A stretch of DNA of 64,000 nucleotides from Pleurodeles waltl (lineage: Eukaryota; Chordata; Amphibia; Caudata; Salamandridae), in contig NC_090447.1 in NCBI RefSeq assembly GCF_031143425.1, forward strand, positions 27,494,238 through 27,558,237, read 5' to 3'. Shown in pieces: positions 10,395 to 22,033 of the stretch. A model generated the notes under the pieces. That model saw only the letters and a list, made by a program, of their open reading frames with translations. It made no database searches and was not told where the DNA came from. Position 1 is the stretch's first letter; every line of letters begins with the position of its first letter. The position numbers were made by a program, and so were the translations under genes.

Positions 10395-13081
10395 TGTAGG
10401 AAGTTGGCTCAGTATGTGCTATTTCAAAGTAAGGAATAGCATGCACAGAGTCCAAGGGTTCCCCTTAGAGGTAAAATAGTGGTAAAAAGAGATAATACTA
10501 ATGCTCTATTTTGTGGTAGTGTGGTCGAGCAGTAGGCTTATCCAAGGAGTAGTGTTAAGCATTTGTTGTACATACACCTAGACAATAAATGAGGTACACA
10601 CACTCAGAGACAAATCCAGCCAATAGGTTTTTATATAGAAAAATATATTTTCTTAGTTTATTTTAAGAACCACAGGTTCAAATTCTACATGTAATATCTC
10701 ATTCGAAAGGTATTGCAGGTAAGTACTTTAGGAACTTCAAATCATCAAAATTGCATGTATACTTTTCAAGTTATTCACAAATAGCTGTTTTAAAAGTGGA
10801 CACTTAGTGCAATTTTCACAGTTCCTAGGGGAGGTAAGTATTTGTTAGGTTAACCAGGTAAGTAAGACACTTACAGGGCTTAGTTCTTGGTCCAAGGTAG
10901 CCCACCGTTGGGGGTTCAGAGCAACCCCAAAGTCACCACACCAGCAGCTCGGGGCCGGTCAGGTGCAGAGTTCAAAGTGGTGCCCAAAACACATAGGCTA
11001 GAATGGAGAGAAGGGGGTGCCCCGGTTCCGGTCTGCTTGCAGGTAAGTACCCGCGTCTTCGGAGGGCAGACCAGGGGGGTTTTGTAGGGCACCGGGGGGG
11101 ACACAAGTCCACACAGAAATTTCACCCTCAGCAGCGCGGGGGCGGCCGGGTGCAGTGTAGAAACAAGCGTCGGGTTTGCAATGTTAGTCTATGAGAGATC
11201 TCGGGATCTCTTCAGCGCTGCAGGCAGGCAAGGGGGGGATTCCTCGGGGAAACCTCCACTTGGGCAAGGGAGAGGGACTCCTGGGGGTCACTTCTCCAGT
11301 GAAAGTCCGGTCCTTCAGGTCCTGGGGGCTGCGGGTGCAGGGTCTCTCCCAGGCGTCGGGACTTTAGGTTCAAAGAGTCGCGGTCAGGGGAAGCCTCGGG
11401 ATTCCCTCTGCAGGCGGCGCTGTGGGGGCTCAGGGGGGACAGGTTTTGGTACTCACAGTATCCGAGTAGTCCTGGGGTCCCTCCTGAGGTGTTGGATCGC
11501 CACCAGCCGAGTCGGGGTCGCCGGGTGCAGTGTTGCAAGTCTCACGCTTCTTGCGGGGAGCTTGCAGGGTTCTTTAAAGCTGCTGGAAACAAAGTTGCAG
11601 CTTTTCTTGGAGCAGGTCCGCTGTCCTCGGGAGTTTCTTGTCTTTTCGAAGCAGGGGCAGTCCTCAGAGGATGTCGAGGTCGCTGGTCCCTTTGGAAAGC
11701 GTCGCTGGAGCAGGATCTTTGGAAGGCAGGAGACAGGCCGGTGAGTTTCTGGAGCCAAGGCAGTTGTCGTCTTCTGGTCTTCCTCTGCAGGGGTTTTCAG
11801 CTAGGCAGTCCTTCTTCTTGTAGTTGCAGGAATCTAATTTTCTAGGGTTCAGGGTAGCCCTTAAATACTAAATTTAAGGGCGTGTTTAGGTCTGGGGGGT
11901 TAGTAGCCAAAGGCTACTAGCCCTGAGGGTGGGTACACCCTCTTTGTGCCTCCCCCCAAGGGGAGGGGGTCACAATCCTAACCCTATTGGGGGAATCCTC
12001 CATCTGCAAGATGGAGGATTTCTAAAAGTTAGAGTCACTTCAGCTCAGGACACCTTAGGGGCTGTCCTGACTGGCCAGTGACTCCTCCTTGTTGCTTTCT
12101 TTGTTCCCTCCAGCCTTGCCGCCAAAAGTGGGGGCCGTGGCCGGAGGGGGCGGGCAACTCCACTAAGCTGGAGTGCCCTGCTGGGCTGTGACAAAGGGGT
12201 GAGCCTTTGAGGCTCACCGCCAGGTGTCACAGCTCCTGCCTGGGGGAGGTGTTAGCATCTCCACCCAGTGCAGGCTTTGTTACTGGCCTCAGAGTGACAA
12301 AGGCACTCTCCCCATGGGGCCAGCAACATGTCTCTAGTGTGGCAGGCTGCTGGAACCAGTCAGCCTACACAGATAGTTGGTTAAGTTTCAGGGGGCACCT
12401 CTAAGGTGCCCTCTGTGGTGTATTTTACAATAAAATGTACACTGGCATCAGTGTGCATTTATTGTGCTGAGAAGTTTGATACCAAACTTCCCAGTTTTCA
12501 GTGTAGCCATTATGGTGCTGTGGAGTTCGTGTAAAACAGACTCCCAGACCATATACTCTTATGGCTACCCTGCACTTACAATGTCTAAGGTTTTGTTTAG
12601 ACACTGTAGGGGCACAGTGCTCATGCACTGGTACCCTCACCTATGGTATAGTGCACCCTGCCTTAGGGCTGTAAGGCCTGCTAGAGGGGTGTCTTACCTA
12701 TACTGCATAGGCAGTGAGAGGCTGGCATGGCACCCTGAGGGGAGTGCCATGTCGACTTACTCATTTTGTTCTCACTAGCACACACAGGCTTGTAAGCAGT
12801 GTGTCTGTGCTGAGTGAGGGGTCTCTAGGGTGGCATAAGACATGCTGCAGCCCTTAGAGACCTTTCTTGGCATCAGGGACCTTGGTACTAGAAGTACCAG
12901 TTACAAGGGACTTATCTGAATGCCAGGGTGTGCCAATTGTGGATACAATGGTACATTTTAGGTGAAGGAACACTGGTGCTGGGGCCTGGTTAGCAGGGTC
13001 CCAGCACACTTCTCAGTCAAGTCAGCATCAGTATCAGGCAAAAAGTGGGGGGTAACTGCAACAGGGAGCCATTTCTTTACA
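10395..13081 (-). mobile_element. Solo LTR, 2687 bp (copy 1)
   Basis: Plus-strand ends are TGTAGGAAGTTGGCTC and ...GAGCCATTTCTTTACA, so it has the TG...CA form and short imperfect inverted ends. It is flanked by a perfect 5-bp target-site duplication CTTTA (10390-10394 and 13082-13086), as expected for LTR-retrotransposon or retrovirus-like integration. I read it as minus-oriented, because the minus strand carries AATAAA (10657-10662) about 265 bp before its end. No internal region or second LTR adjoins it, so it is a solo LTR left by recombination. It shares the full length with copies at 26036, 37862 and 61229 and is closest to the last. Short open frames inside it are not genes. Confidence 0.9.
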
Positions 13082-13086
13082 CTTTA

Positions 13087-13453
13087 GAAACTAGTTTACA
13101 TTTACAAATAGGAGTATCTGAATTATCCCTGGTATCTGAATTTTAAATACTGCCCTTGACATGCATGCGAAAAGTGTTACAGTATTATTATATTTAATAT
13201 TAGTAAATAAAAAAAAATACTATTGAAATACAAAAAAAAAAAAAAAAAAGTGCAATAGTCAAAAACACAAAAAACTAAGAATTGAAAAAAGCACCAGGGG
13301 CAAACAAAATCTACGGCTTATGAAATAAAAAAAGAAGTTTCTTGCCACCAATTATATTTATTTAAAAATCTTTATTGAAGTTTTCCGAGATACATGGCAG
13401 TTACATTTCATACTAAACAGGAAGTTGGTCATGTTGTCATCAGATAGCACAGG
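13087..13453. other. ILK intron segment with A-rich tracts
   Basis: AT-rich intron sequence with an A18 run near 13232-13249 and a TTTATTTAAAAATCTTTATTGA stretch near 13360 that looks like the reverse of a retroposon 3' end. I cannot assign it to a family. Confidence 0.4.
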
Positions 13454-15180
13454 TGTTAGAAATGGGATCTTTGGTAGGCAGTCAGGTTACCCCCCTCTCC
13501 AAGCAAGGACCCTCACTCTAGTCAGGGTAAGTCACACACAATCCAAATTATCCTGTGCCCACCCTTCGGTAGCTTAGCACTGAGCATTCAGGCTTAACTT
13601 AAAAGGCAATGCGTAAAGTACTTGTGCAATAAATCATACACTACCACAATATAACACCAAAAAAATACACTACACAGTGTTTAGAAAAATATATAATATT
13701 TATCTGGATAAATGCAGGTCAAAACGATTAAAGATGAAATAAGCAAATGTAGGGATATCACTGAAAGTGATATCAAATGTCTTAAGAGTTGAAATATTAC
13801 TGTAAAAGCAATAAAAAGCGTCTTAAGTTCTCCTAGAAACTTAAAGTGTCTCTTGCAGGGCAAAGTACCTGGTTTGCGTTGAATAATACTCGCAAGGGAC
13901 CGCAGGAGGAGGAGATGCGTGGAAAACGGTGAGTGTGCGTTTGTTTCGCCCCTTCGCACACGGACTTACGTCGTTATTTTCCACCCGGGGAAGACGTTGC
14001 ATCGATTTCCAGCGTGCGGACTTGGATCCTCTTCGGGTTGCGGGGTTTTCAGACACCCCGGGGACGATGCGTGGAATCCTGGGATGCAGAGCGAAGTCAC
14101 AGAGGCTGCGTCGATTCCGGAAGGCGATGCGTGGAATTTTCTGCCGCACAGCAGGCGCTGCGTCGATTCCTCTCAGGAAGTCGGGCGGCGGCGTTCTGAG
14201 TCAGCTTGCGTCGATCCAGTAGGGCCGTGCCTCAACGTTCCGGTCGCATTGCTGGCGCTGCGTCGATCTTCTGTCACGAAGTCGGGCTGCATCATTCCGG
14301 ACTTGGCGTGCGGTGAATTTTTCACCGCAAGCAGGCTGTGCGTTTAATTTTCACCGCACGGGGATTTCAGCTGTAGGAGAGAAGTCTTTTTGGTCCTGAG
14401 ACTTCAGGGAACAGGAGGCAAACTCTATCCAAGCCCTTGGAGAGCACTTCTGCAGCAAAGCAAGAGAGCAGCAAGACAGCAGGGCAACAGCAAGGCAGCA
14501 GTCCTCTTCAGAAAGCAGTCAGGTGAGTCCTTTAGGCAGCCAGGCAGTTCTTCTTGTCAGGGTGCAGGTTCTGGTTCAGGTTTCTTCTCCAGGAAGTGTC
14601 TGAGGTGGTAGGGCAGAGGCCCTGTGTTTATACCCAAATGTGCCTTTGAAGTGGGGGAGACTTCAAAGACTGGCTTAGAAATGCACCAGGTCCCCTTTCA
14701 GTTCAATCCTGTCTGCCAGGGTCCCAGTAGGGGGTGTGGCAGTCCTTTGTGTGAGAGCAGGCCCTCAACCCTCCCAGCCCAGGAAGACCCATTCAAAATG
14801 CAGATGTATGCAAGTGAGGCTGAGTACCCTGTGTTTGGGGTGTGTCTGAGTGAATGCACAAGGATCTGTCAACTAAACCCAGCCAGGCGTGGATTGTAAG
14901 GCACAGAAAGATTTAAGTGCAAAGAAATGCTCACTTTCTAAAAGTGGCATTTCTAAAATAGTAATATTAAATCCAACTTCACCGGTCAGCAGGATTGTGT
15001 GTTACCATTCTGGCCAATCCTGCTCCTTTCAGATCATCAGCTACCACTCAAACAATGTATAAGGACAGCCCCAATGTTAGCCTATGAAGGGAGCAGGCCT
15101 CACAGTAGTGTAAAAACAAATTTAGGAGTTTTACACTATCAGGACATGTAAACTACACAGGTACATGTCCTGCCTTGTAA
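13454..15180. mobile_element. Partial LTR-type element of a second family
   Basis: Begins TGTTAGAAATGGGATCTTTG, followed by a block (CCAAGCAAGGACCCTCACTC) that I associate with a common salamander LTR family. The body resembles the other LTRs in layout: an AT-rich first third, then a CpG-rich centre. I saw no clean ...CA end with a target-site duplication; sequence fitting the family runs to about 15180 and then stops, so the copy is probably truncated. The 13919-14350 part holds the repeated GCGTCGATTCC-like motifs. Family assignment is from memory and the right boundary is approximate. Confidence 0.6.
13910..14360. repeat. CpG-rich block of recurring GCGTCGATT / GCGTGGAAT motifs
   Basis: Within the partial LTR, motifs GCATCGATTTCC, GCGTGGAATCC, GCGTCGATTCC, GCGTGGAATTTT, GCGTCGATCC and GCGGTGAATTTT recur about nine times at irregular 30-60 bp intervals. 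CpG is far more frequent than in the flanking intron. The repeated motif could be a degenerate binding site or a relic of short tandem duplication in the LTR. Confidence 0.6.
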
Positions 15181-16281
15181 GCCGGATGTGACATTCAAGC
15201 AGGATTTGACACTGTAATGTAAAAAAGGATGCTCACAGCTTCACCCTGCATATTCTATCAGGTTCTGAAGGATGCTCTCTGTGCATTAACTTCAGCCTAT
15301 TGTTTGCTCCTGGGAAACATTTCACGACCGCTCAAACTTATTCAAATGCTAATTTCTGACTGGCACAAGTGGGAGAGCATATGCAAATGGGACTCCAGAG
15401 GTTTTAGGAAGAGAAAAGACAACTTTCTAAAGGTACTGTTTCCTCAATATTAATCAAAAAGCCCATTGAACTGCACTTGTAATTAATATCAAACATAGCT
15501 GTTTCATTATTTTTCTGTTTCATAACTGAAATTAGCATTACTGAATTCAACAATTTAACAGTATGTTCTTATAGAATAGGCAGCTTTGCTATAGAGAAAA
15601 TAGTCTTTTTCATTGTAAGGGCACATTTAACAATAAATTCCTTTATGCCCCACTTTTAAAAACTATGCACCATGCCATAAGAGCAATAGGGCTCACGTGT
15701 GGGTGACTACAAATAAATATTAAAAATGAAGGTTCTGGCCTAAAAAAAAAGTTATTTTGATCAGCTGAATTTGCGGTTTAAAACTGCTGTAGTCTGGCTA
15801 GTAAGGAAGGCTTACAGTCCTGATTTCATTGTCAGTGTAGTGAGTAGCACAATGGGTGCTGTAGTCCACTAGTGATCTTTAGCTCGCAGGCTCTTGGTAC
15901 AGTTTGTACCATCTACTAGTGTTTAGGCAAGTTAAGTATGCCACTTAGAGGTATGCCACATTCACCATGTTGGAAGCGGAAGCACAGGCGCGGTATCACT
16001 GGGTAAGAGGGTAAAGGGCACAGATTTCTACAGCCACCAGGAACATAGGGTCCAGCAAATGACAAAAGATCTAGGGTGTCCCTGCAGAAAGGATAAATTT
16101 TTTTACACTGTCGTACAAATGATTGCATTATTTTTTAACATGTAGTTATTTGTAGTTTAAATAATTTCAGTGAAAAACTGTTCAAGCAAAAAAAAAAAAA
16201 ACAGGCCTTCATCAAGAGTGGCCTCTTATCAGATGCCAAAAAACAAATGTTCAAAATTGATCTTGTGTGATAATTATCAGC

Positions 16282-16347
<66 letters not shown>

Positions 16348-17233
16348 ATCTCAGGATTTAGGTGCTTACTGCCCTAAAACAAGAGAGCTCTGGTAATTAC
16401 ATGGACCTTTTTACCCGGGTAGTCTTGGGCAGGTTTAACATATTAAAATTTACTTGGGGAAAATTGTGTGAGTCTAGTGTTAAACTCAGACACAGGTACA
16501 CATACTGACATTTAACGGGCCTGTTATAATGGACTAAATTGTGTAGAGCGCTCCTTCTTCGGTTCAGTTGTGATGTCATAACTAGCAGTCCGACAAGGTG
16601 GATCTGCAGTTAGACATACTACGCTAAGTAGCCACGCTTATTGCCTCACTTGAACGAAAACTGGCATCACAGGGAGAATGCACAAGATTTCTGCAAGGTC
16701 AAATTGGCTCCTTAGTGCTCTTTTCAATCTATTTGACACTAAATTGTGCTCATTGCCTTCTCTGTTATGAGATCTTTTGAGTACCTTCAGCAGGCATGAT
16801 GACGCTTGTATAAATTACTATCGGACAAGGTTTTTTTAAAGCAGCAATAATGAGACAGGGGAGTTTAGATGAATGATCAATGTGGTGGTGATAATTTTAT
16901 TTTTATACTGAGCAGTCCTAAGATGACCAACATTCACTACTTCAGTGATAAAAAAAAAGCAGTGGCCCCATACCTTGATTCAAAAGACGTTTTCACTCAT
17001 TAAAAAATAAATTCACTCAAAGAAATTACTGACGGATGACAAAAATTCTGGTTTGTTTTAAAGGTTTTTTCTTACAGACAATAGTTTAACCATCACCATC
17101 GAGAGATACCACCCAATGTTTGTTAAAGCATTAGCATAAATTTCTCCAGAACAGAAATAGCTAAGTGTTCTATCATCGAAGGCAAGCAGACTGTGTACAG
17201 TGAGCAAAAATTGTTAGATACAATAAGCAAAAA
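15181..17233. other. ILK intron sequence with a (TA)n microsatellite
   Basis: About 2 kb of intron. The only clear feature is a perfect TA dinucleotide run of about 60 bp near 16284-16344, preceded by an A-run at 16189-16201. No exon or element boundary was recognised. Confidence 0.6.
16284..16344. repeat. (TA)n microsatellite
   Basis: About 30 uninterrupted TA dinucleotides ending in ATCTATCTC. Confidence 0.97.
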
Positions 17234-17643
17234 GGTTACTTACCAGTAGGGAGTCGTTTTGCAGCCTGAAGTTTTCTGGATTCACATGCTGTGCATTATT
17301 CCAACATCTAGTGGTTGGGTCTGGATTTGTCTCCTTTTCTTTTCGGCGTCATCAACCACCATTTGCTGTTTGGTCCGTCCCCTTTGTGATGTCAGATGAC
17401 GCCCCGGAAGTTCCTGTGTGTGGTAGCCATCTCCAGATTCTTTTTTCCGTTTTTTTCCTTGCTTTACGTACATAGGACCTCTTCCCCACCTGATTGTCCT
17501 GCTTTCACTTCCGGGGAGGTGGGTGGGTCGCACATGAGTCCAGAAAACTCTCCAGGCTGCAAAACTACTCCTACTGGTAAGTAACCATTTCGTTTTGCAG
17601 CATGAATCCTTTTCTGGAGTCACATGTTGTGCATTAAATTATG

Positions 17644-18926
17644 TCACGGTTCCCCCTTCTCTGGGTTGGTTGGGGTGAAATGATGAACTTGCAAACAGGT
17701 GTTGTGTACTTTTTGTCCCACTTTGAGCTTCTTTATGCATTTAGATGTCCACATAATAATGCTTTGTGAATGTGTGGGGGATGCCCAGGTTGCTGCTGTG
17801 CAAATAGCGTTGATGGGGACGTCTGCTAGTGTTGAGCCTTTTTTCCTTGTTGAATGTGCTTTTGGGCAGTAAGGTAGGCTTTTGCCAGCCGATGTGTAGC
17901 ATGTTTGGATTGTCTCCACAATCCATCGTGCGATAGTTCCGTTAATGACGGGTGACCCCTTACTGGATTTGGCATCTGAAATAAACAGTTGGTTCCCCTT
18001 ATGGAACTGTTTGGTCTCCTCTACGTAATATATCAGTGCTCTTCTCACATAAAGGGCATGTAATGTCCTTTCCAATTGTGTCTGTGGATTTCTTAAAGAA
18101 TACTGGCAACTGGATGGTTTGGTTGACATGGAATTTGCTCACCACGTTAGGTAGGAATTGAGGATTTGTTCTGAGGACTACCTTGTCCTCGTGAGTCTGC
18201 ATATATGGTTCCTGTAATGTTAGCTCTTGAATCTCGCTTACTCTGCGTAGCGATGTGACTGCTATCAGAAAGGTAGTTTTTAACATGGTGAACTGGAGTT
18301 CTGCTTTGTGCATATGTTTGAATGGTTTTGCCATCAACTGCGTCAATACTGTGTTCAAGTTCCACATTGGGGCTGGTGCCTTCATTCTTTTGGATCCCTC
18401 CAAGTGCTGTGAAGAAACTTTTACATAAAGCTCCCCCCCTGGTGTAGGCCACGATTGCTGCCAACTGTACCTTGAGAGAAGAGTAGTTGATTACGCTGAC
18501 TAGTAAGTGTGGGAGATAGGTTATTACAGTTTCCTGTCTAGAGATTGTCCGTAAGGTGTTCTTCTCTATGCACCATAGTAGGTATCTTTTCCATTTAGAT
18601 GTGAAGCATTTTCTTGTCGCTGGCTTTCTAGCCTCCTTTAGCATTTCCATGGTCCTAGGTGGTAGGTTTAGGTGTCCAAATTCTATGTATTCAGGCACCA
18701 TGCTGTTAGATTGAGTGTTGCTGGTTCCAGGTGGAACACTCATCCTCTTTACATTGTGAGCAGGTCCCGTTCCACTTTGATTATCTGATCCTTGGACATC
18801 TTGAGTAGGTTTGAATACCATGCTTGTCTGGCCCATTGTGAGGCTATTAGAATAAGATTCATCCCTGGTTGCCTTGGCTTCTCCTGCACTCTTGGTATTA
18901 AGGAATTGGAGAAAAGGCGTAGGCAA
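17644..18926 (-). pseudogene. DIRS tyrosine recombinase, frameshifted
   Basis: Three overlapping minus frames (17644-18129, 17999-18403, 18147-18926) together give a YR protein. Visible motifs are VTSLRRVSEI (first catalytic Arg), AHSTRKKGS (H-x-x-R) and FTKHYYVD with the nucleophile tyrosine still present. The N-terminal part includes the conserved EFGHLNLPPRTMEMLKEAR-type region. At least two frame changes separate the parts, so no intact protein is made. A YR would catalyse integration of a circular DNA copy without target-site duplication. Confidence 0.85.
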
Positions 18927-18929
18927 ATC

Positions 18930-19348
18930 TCCCTGACCAGTTTAGACAGGGCATTCCCCTCTGAGTGGTGGTGTGGAAACCCAGAGGCGAAGAGTTGGCC
19001 TTTTTTGCTCTCTGCTGACGCAAACAAATCAATTGTTGGTATGCCCAAAATCCTGAAGATTTTTTTTCTAGGCTCTTGTGTGGATGAATTTGTTTATGCA
19101 CCTGAGGTCCAGGATCGGCCTTAGTGAAAGGTCTTGTTTTGGTACCAGAAAGTAGGTTGAGTAGTTTCCCTTGCTTGACTCCTCTTCTAGTACACCTTCT
19201 ATTGCATGTTTTTGCAGGAGTTCTTTTACTTCGTTCCCCAGTTGCATCAGTTCTGGTCTCTGGTATCTTTCTATCTTTGGTGTTGGAAGGTTTTTGTGTT
19301 CTATACAGTAGCCGTGGAATACCAAATTTAAAACCCAATTGTCTGTGT
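18930..19348 (-). pseudogene. DIRS RT-RNase H reading frame with core deleted
   Basis: The frame at 19068-19325 reads the RT N-terminal part (YFLVPKQDLSLRPILDLR, then INKFIH). After a stop it continues as the post-RNase H region (LGIPTIDLFASAESKK, ILIASQWARQAWYSNLL). Compared with the intact element at 51808-54084, about 1.15 kb is missing, including motif A, the YLDD box and all RNase H residues. The junction lies near 19065. This copy therefore cannot supply reverse transcriptase. Confidence 0.82.
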
Positions 19349-20316
19349 TAATCTTTTCCCATTATTGTGGGTATTGTGCTATTCTGCCTCCCAACAGTGT
19401 TGTGTGTGGGTTTGGGGGTATTTGAGTCACTTGGATGATTTTCCCCCTCTGGGAGGGGTTGGCCACTTGCTCTCCCTCTACCTCGAAAGGGCTGTCTTGA
19501 GGGATGTTGCCATTGCTGGTATCCGGTTTGGTGGCCTATTTGTTGTGTACTCCCCTGTGGCTGTTGCCCTGATGTTAAAGATCTCCTTCTGAGGGTGTTT
19601 CCTCCTCTTCTGAAGTTGCCTCTATATTGGAGGGTCCCCATTGCATTTGCTGTTTCATTGTCCTTCTTAATTTGTTGCAAGAACTCGTCTACCTCTTGGC
19701 CAAACAACGCACCTCCATTGAAGGGCTCGTTTATGATGGAGGCCTGTACTTCCCGCCTGAACCGGGAGATTCTGAGCCATGCGTGTCTCCTCAGGGTTGC
19801 CCCTGTACACATTTGTCTACTAGCTGGGTCAGCTGCACCAAGCCCTGATTTTAGGTAGGTGTTGGCAATGGCTTTCCCCTCTTGGATGGTCACCTTCGCC
19901 CTTTCTCTATCCTCTTCCAGAAGCCTTTTCATTAGCTCCTCAATATGGACCCACTGCTGCTGGCCATAGCTATTGAGGAGAGCATTGGAGTTTCCTATAT
20001 GCCATTGTGTTGCTGCCTCAGTCTCCATCTTTTTCACTACCATGCCCAGCCTCTTGCTTTCCCTTTCAGGAGGGGGTCCTATGGAGGTGTGCACTGCCCA
20101 TCCTTCTTGCCGTAGTGACAATGAGAGTCCACCATTGCATTCACCTGGATAAATGTGGGGTCCTTTGGAGAGGGTTTGTATATATTTTTTGGCCGCTCTT
20201 CGTGTCACCGTTTTAGTTGTAGCGGGTTCTCTGAAGGCCTCCTTGCCCTGGTCCAGTATGCTGGGTAGCATTGGGGGATGTAGATTCCCCTTGCTTGCTG
20301 GCATGAGGGTTTCCAA
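19348..20316 (-). pseudogene. DIRS gag-like ORF1, 5'-truncated
   Basis: An open frame of 322 codons containing the DIRS gag core (HIGNSNALLNSYGQQQW, then AADPASRQMCTGATLRRHAW and FGQEVDEFLQQIKKDNETA) and a Gly/Arg-rich tail, matching in order the 681-residue gag at 53711-55756. The zinc-binding N-terminus seen in that copy is not found upstream, where only charged, degenerate sequence continues to about 20.85 kb. Confidence 0.8.
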
Positions 20317-20885
20317 TAGGAAGTAGGGGTGTCCCTTCTCTTCCTTTAAGGGTACACCATAGGTTTCTATTACCCTCTTAACTAGGCTGTTGTAGACTGA
20401 TGTCAGGTGGGTTCTCTATGTTGAGGTTATTCCACTCATCCTCAAAGTTCCCTGTTGCTTCTTCCTCCTCGGGGGTCACAGAAATCCTCCTCCGTCTCCT
20501 CTTCGTGGGGCTCAAGGGCTGTCTCTTCCTCCTCAACGCATGTGCTTGGCAATGGTTTTGGTGGCATCTTGAATTGTTTTAGGGCTTCAAACTTTTTTGC
20601 GTTGTAGGAGTGCTGCCATTTCAGCCTCTAGTTAACGCCTCTTCTTTTCCAACGCTAGTGCCTCTTTGACGCTCTGTGTTGTCGATGGTTTCTTTTTCTG
20701 TGTTGGCTGTTCGTCCTCAGTCGGTTTCAGGGTTTCTTTCCCTGTGGAGGTTTTTGCCTGTTTCGGCGTTCGTACTTCTTCGGTATCCCTGGTATGGGAT
20801 CCGCGGATCTCCCTTGTTTGTGCCTGGCTCTCAATCGTTTACTTGGATGTCGGGGCTGCCTTGTGAGACATTTTTTCGAGGTTAA

Positions 20886-21194
20886 ATCCACCACCACCAA
20901 AGGCTTTCAACTGTCTCTCTACCTTTCCAAGCCTCCTTTTGATGTCATTTGTTGTTTTCTATGGTGCTCCTTGATTGAGAAAGCCTGGAAAGCAGTACTC
21001 TGGCAGATACTTAAAATACCACAGAACTCTCAACTTTTGAATTCCCACAGCTGCCAGACTGGAGCAGAAACCTTTCCTAGGTATAGCTCCTGCACGTCAG
21101 TTAGTAATGTTTTCAGACTCGGCAGCAACCTCACACCACTCCAGAAGAGACATCCTAGAGCAGTATGTAGGCACCAACCCCGGCAAGCTAACAT
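20886..21194. other. ILK intron between two YR elements
   Basis: About 300 bp with no 5' terminal repeat for the DIRS copy to its left and no coding match. It may be the remaining 5' part of that element, too diverged to see. Confidence 0.4.
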
Positions 21195-22033
21195 CGTTTT
21201 TTATATTTAATCTCTTCAAACCCTCTGACTTGTGACAATAACACATAAAAAAAAAATACTGTGTGCGAAACACAGCAAAGGACCTTTTTCAGAACTCCAA
21301 TAGTCCACTCCACAGAACAAAGAAGAGGAAGGGTGTAGAGGAATTTGCGAGTACCAAAAACAGTGTTATCTAAGGCATAAAACTCATTCTTCTGATGGAT
21401 ACTTTTTACAGCAGACTCATCACCTTTTGCATAGATACCAAAGCAGGGCCACCTAAAGGTTGAGGAATGGGGAGGTCTGAGGAGTGGACTTAACATCAAA
21501 GTCTTGCAAAACTGGGTGGGGAAACTGTCCCTCTCTGCAGACTTGAAAATCAAGGCAGTAATGTTTGGTAAAGGTGAAAAAAGAATCATGTGGCTGCCTG
21601 GCAGATGTCCAACGCAGGAACACAGCTCGCAAGTGTCGTGGAAAGTCTTGGCTCTATTAGAATGGGCCCAAAATCCCTTTGGGTGCTCCTTCCGGGCCAG
21701 GACGTAGCATGTCCTCATGTACAGGATGAGCCACCAGGACAAGGCCATCTTCTGAACCACTCGTCCTTTCTTGGCAGCAGCAAAACAAATAAAAAGATGG
21801 CCATCTGCTTGTCGATTCTTAATGTGCTTGATGTAAAGACTAAGGCCCCTTTCTGGGATTAAAGAGTGAAGCCTCTCTTCGTCATTAAAGGGATGTGGCC
21901 GGGAGAAAAAAACTGGGAGAGTGAAGGACAGTCCCACATGAAGGGGCAACACCCCTTTCAGCAGAAAGAACGCATGAAGCCCTAGCACCAATTTATCAAG
22001 GAAGAAGATGGTATACAGAGGTTGCACCGACAC
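21195..22033 (-). pseudogene. Degenerate tyrosine-recombinase remnant, different DIRS-like family
   Basis: On the minus strand, fragments in several frames follow the YR order: YIKHIKNRQADGHLFICF (the region before the catalytic box), then WAHSNRAK (in place of AHSTRKKG), ICQAATW-like sequence, and FTFTKHYCLDF with the nucleophile tyrosine. Stops and frameshifts break it. The HSNR box differs from the HSTRKK of the other copies here, so it belongs to another lineage. No terminal repeats were found. Confidence 0.7.

Larger units (their letters stand above)
17234..20885 (-). mobile_element. DIRS-type retrotransposon, internally deleted and 5'-truncated
   Basis: Minus-strand element. Its 3' end carries an inverted-terminal-repeat sequence (GGTTACTTACCAGTAGGGAG, 17234 on) and an internal complementary region at about 17530-17640 that repeats it inverted (CTACTGGTAAGTAACC joined to ATTTCGTTTTGCAGC). 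Upstream lie YR, RT-tail and gag-like sequences in the DIRS order. The RT core and RNase H are missing through an internal deletion near 19065, and no 5' terminal repeat is found near 20.9-21.2 kb. The right boundary is approximate. It sits sense to ILK in the 19 kb intron. Confidence 0.88.

Noticed and set aside
11181..11744. Plus-strand frames of 100-220 codons inside the LTR copies (also 26764-27234, 38362-39280, 62015-62680)
   Set aside because: They are not shared in frame among the four copies and overlap equally long minus frames; they reflect GC-rich LTR composition.
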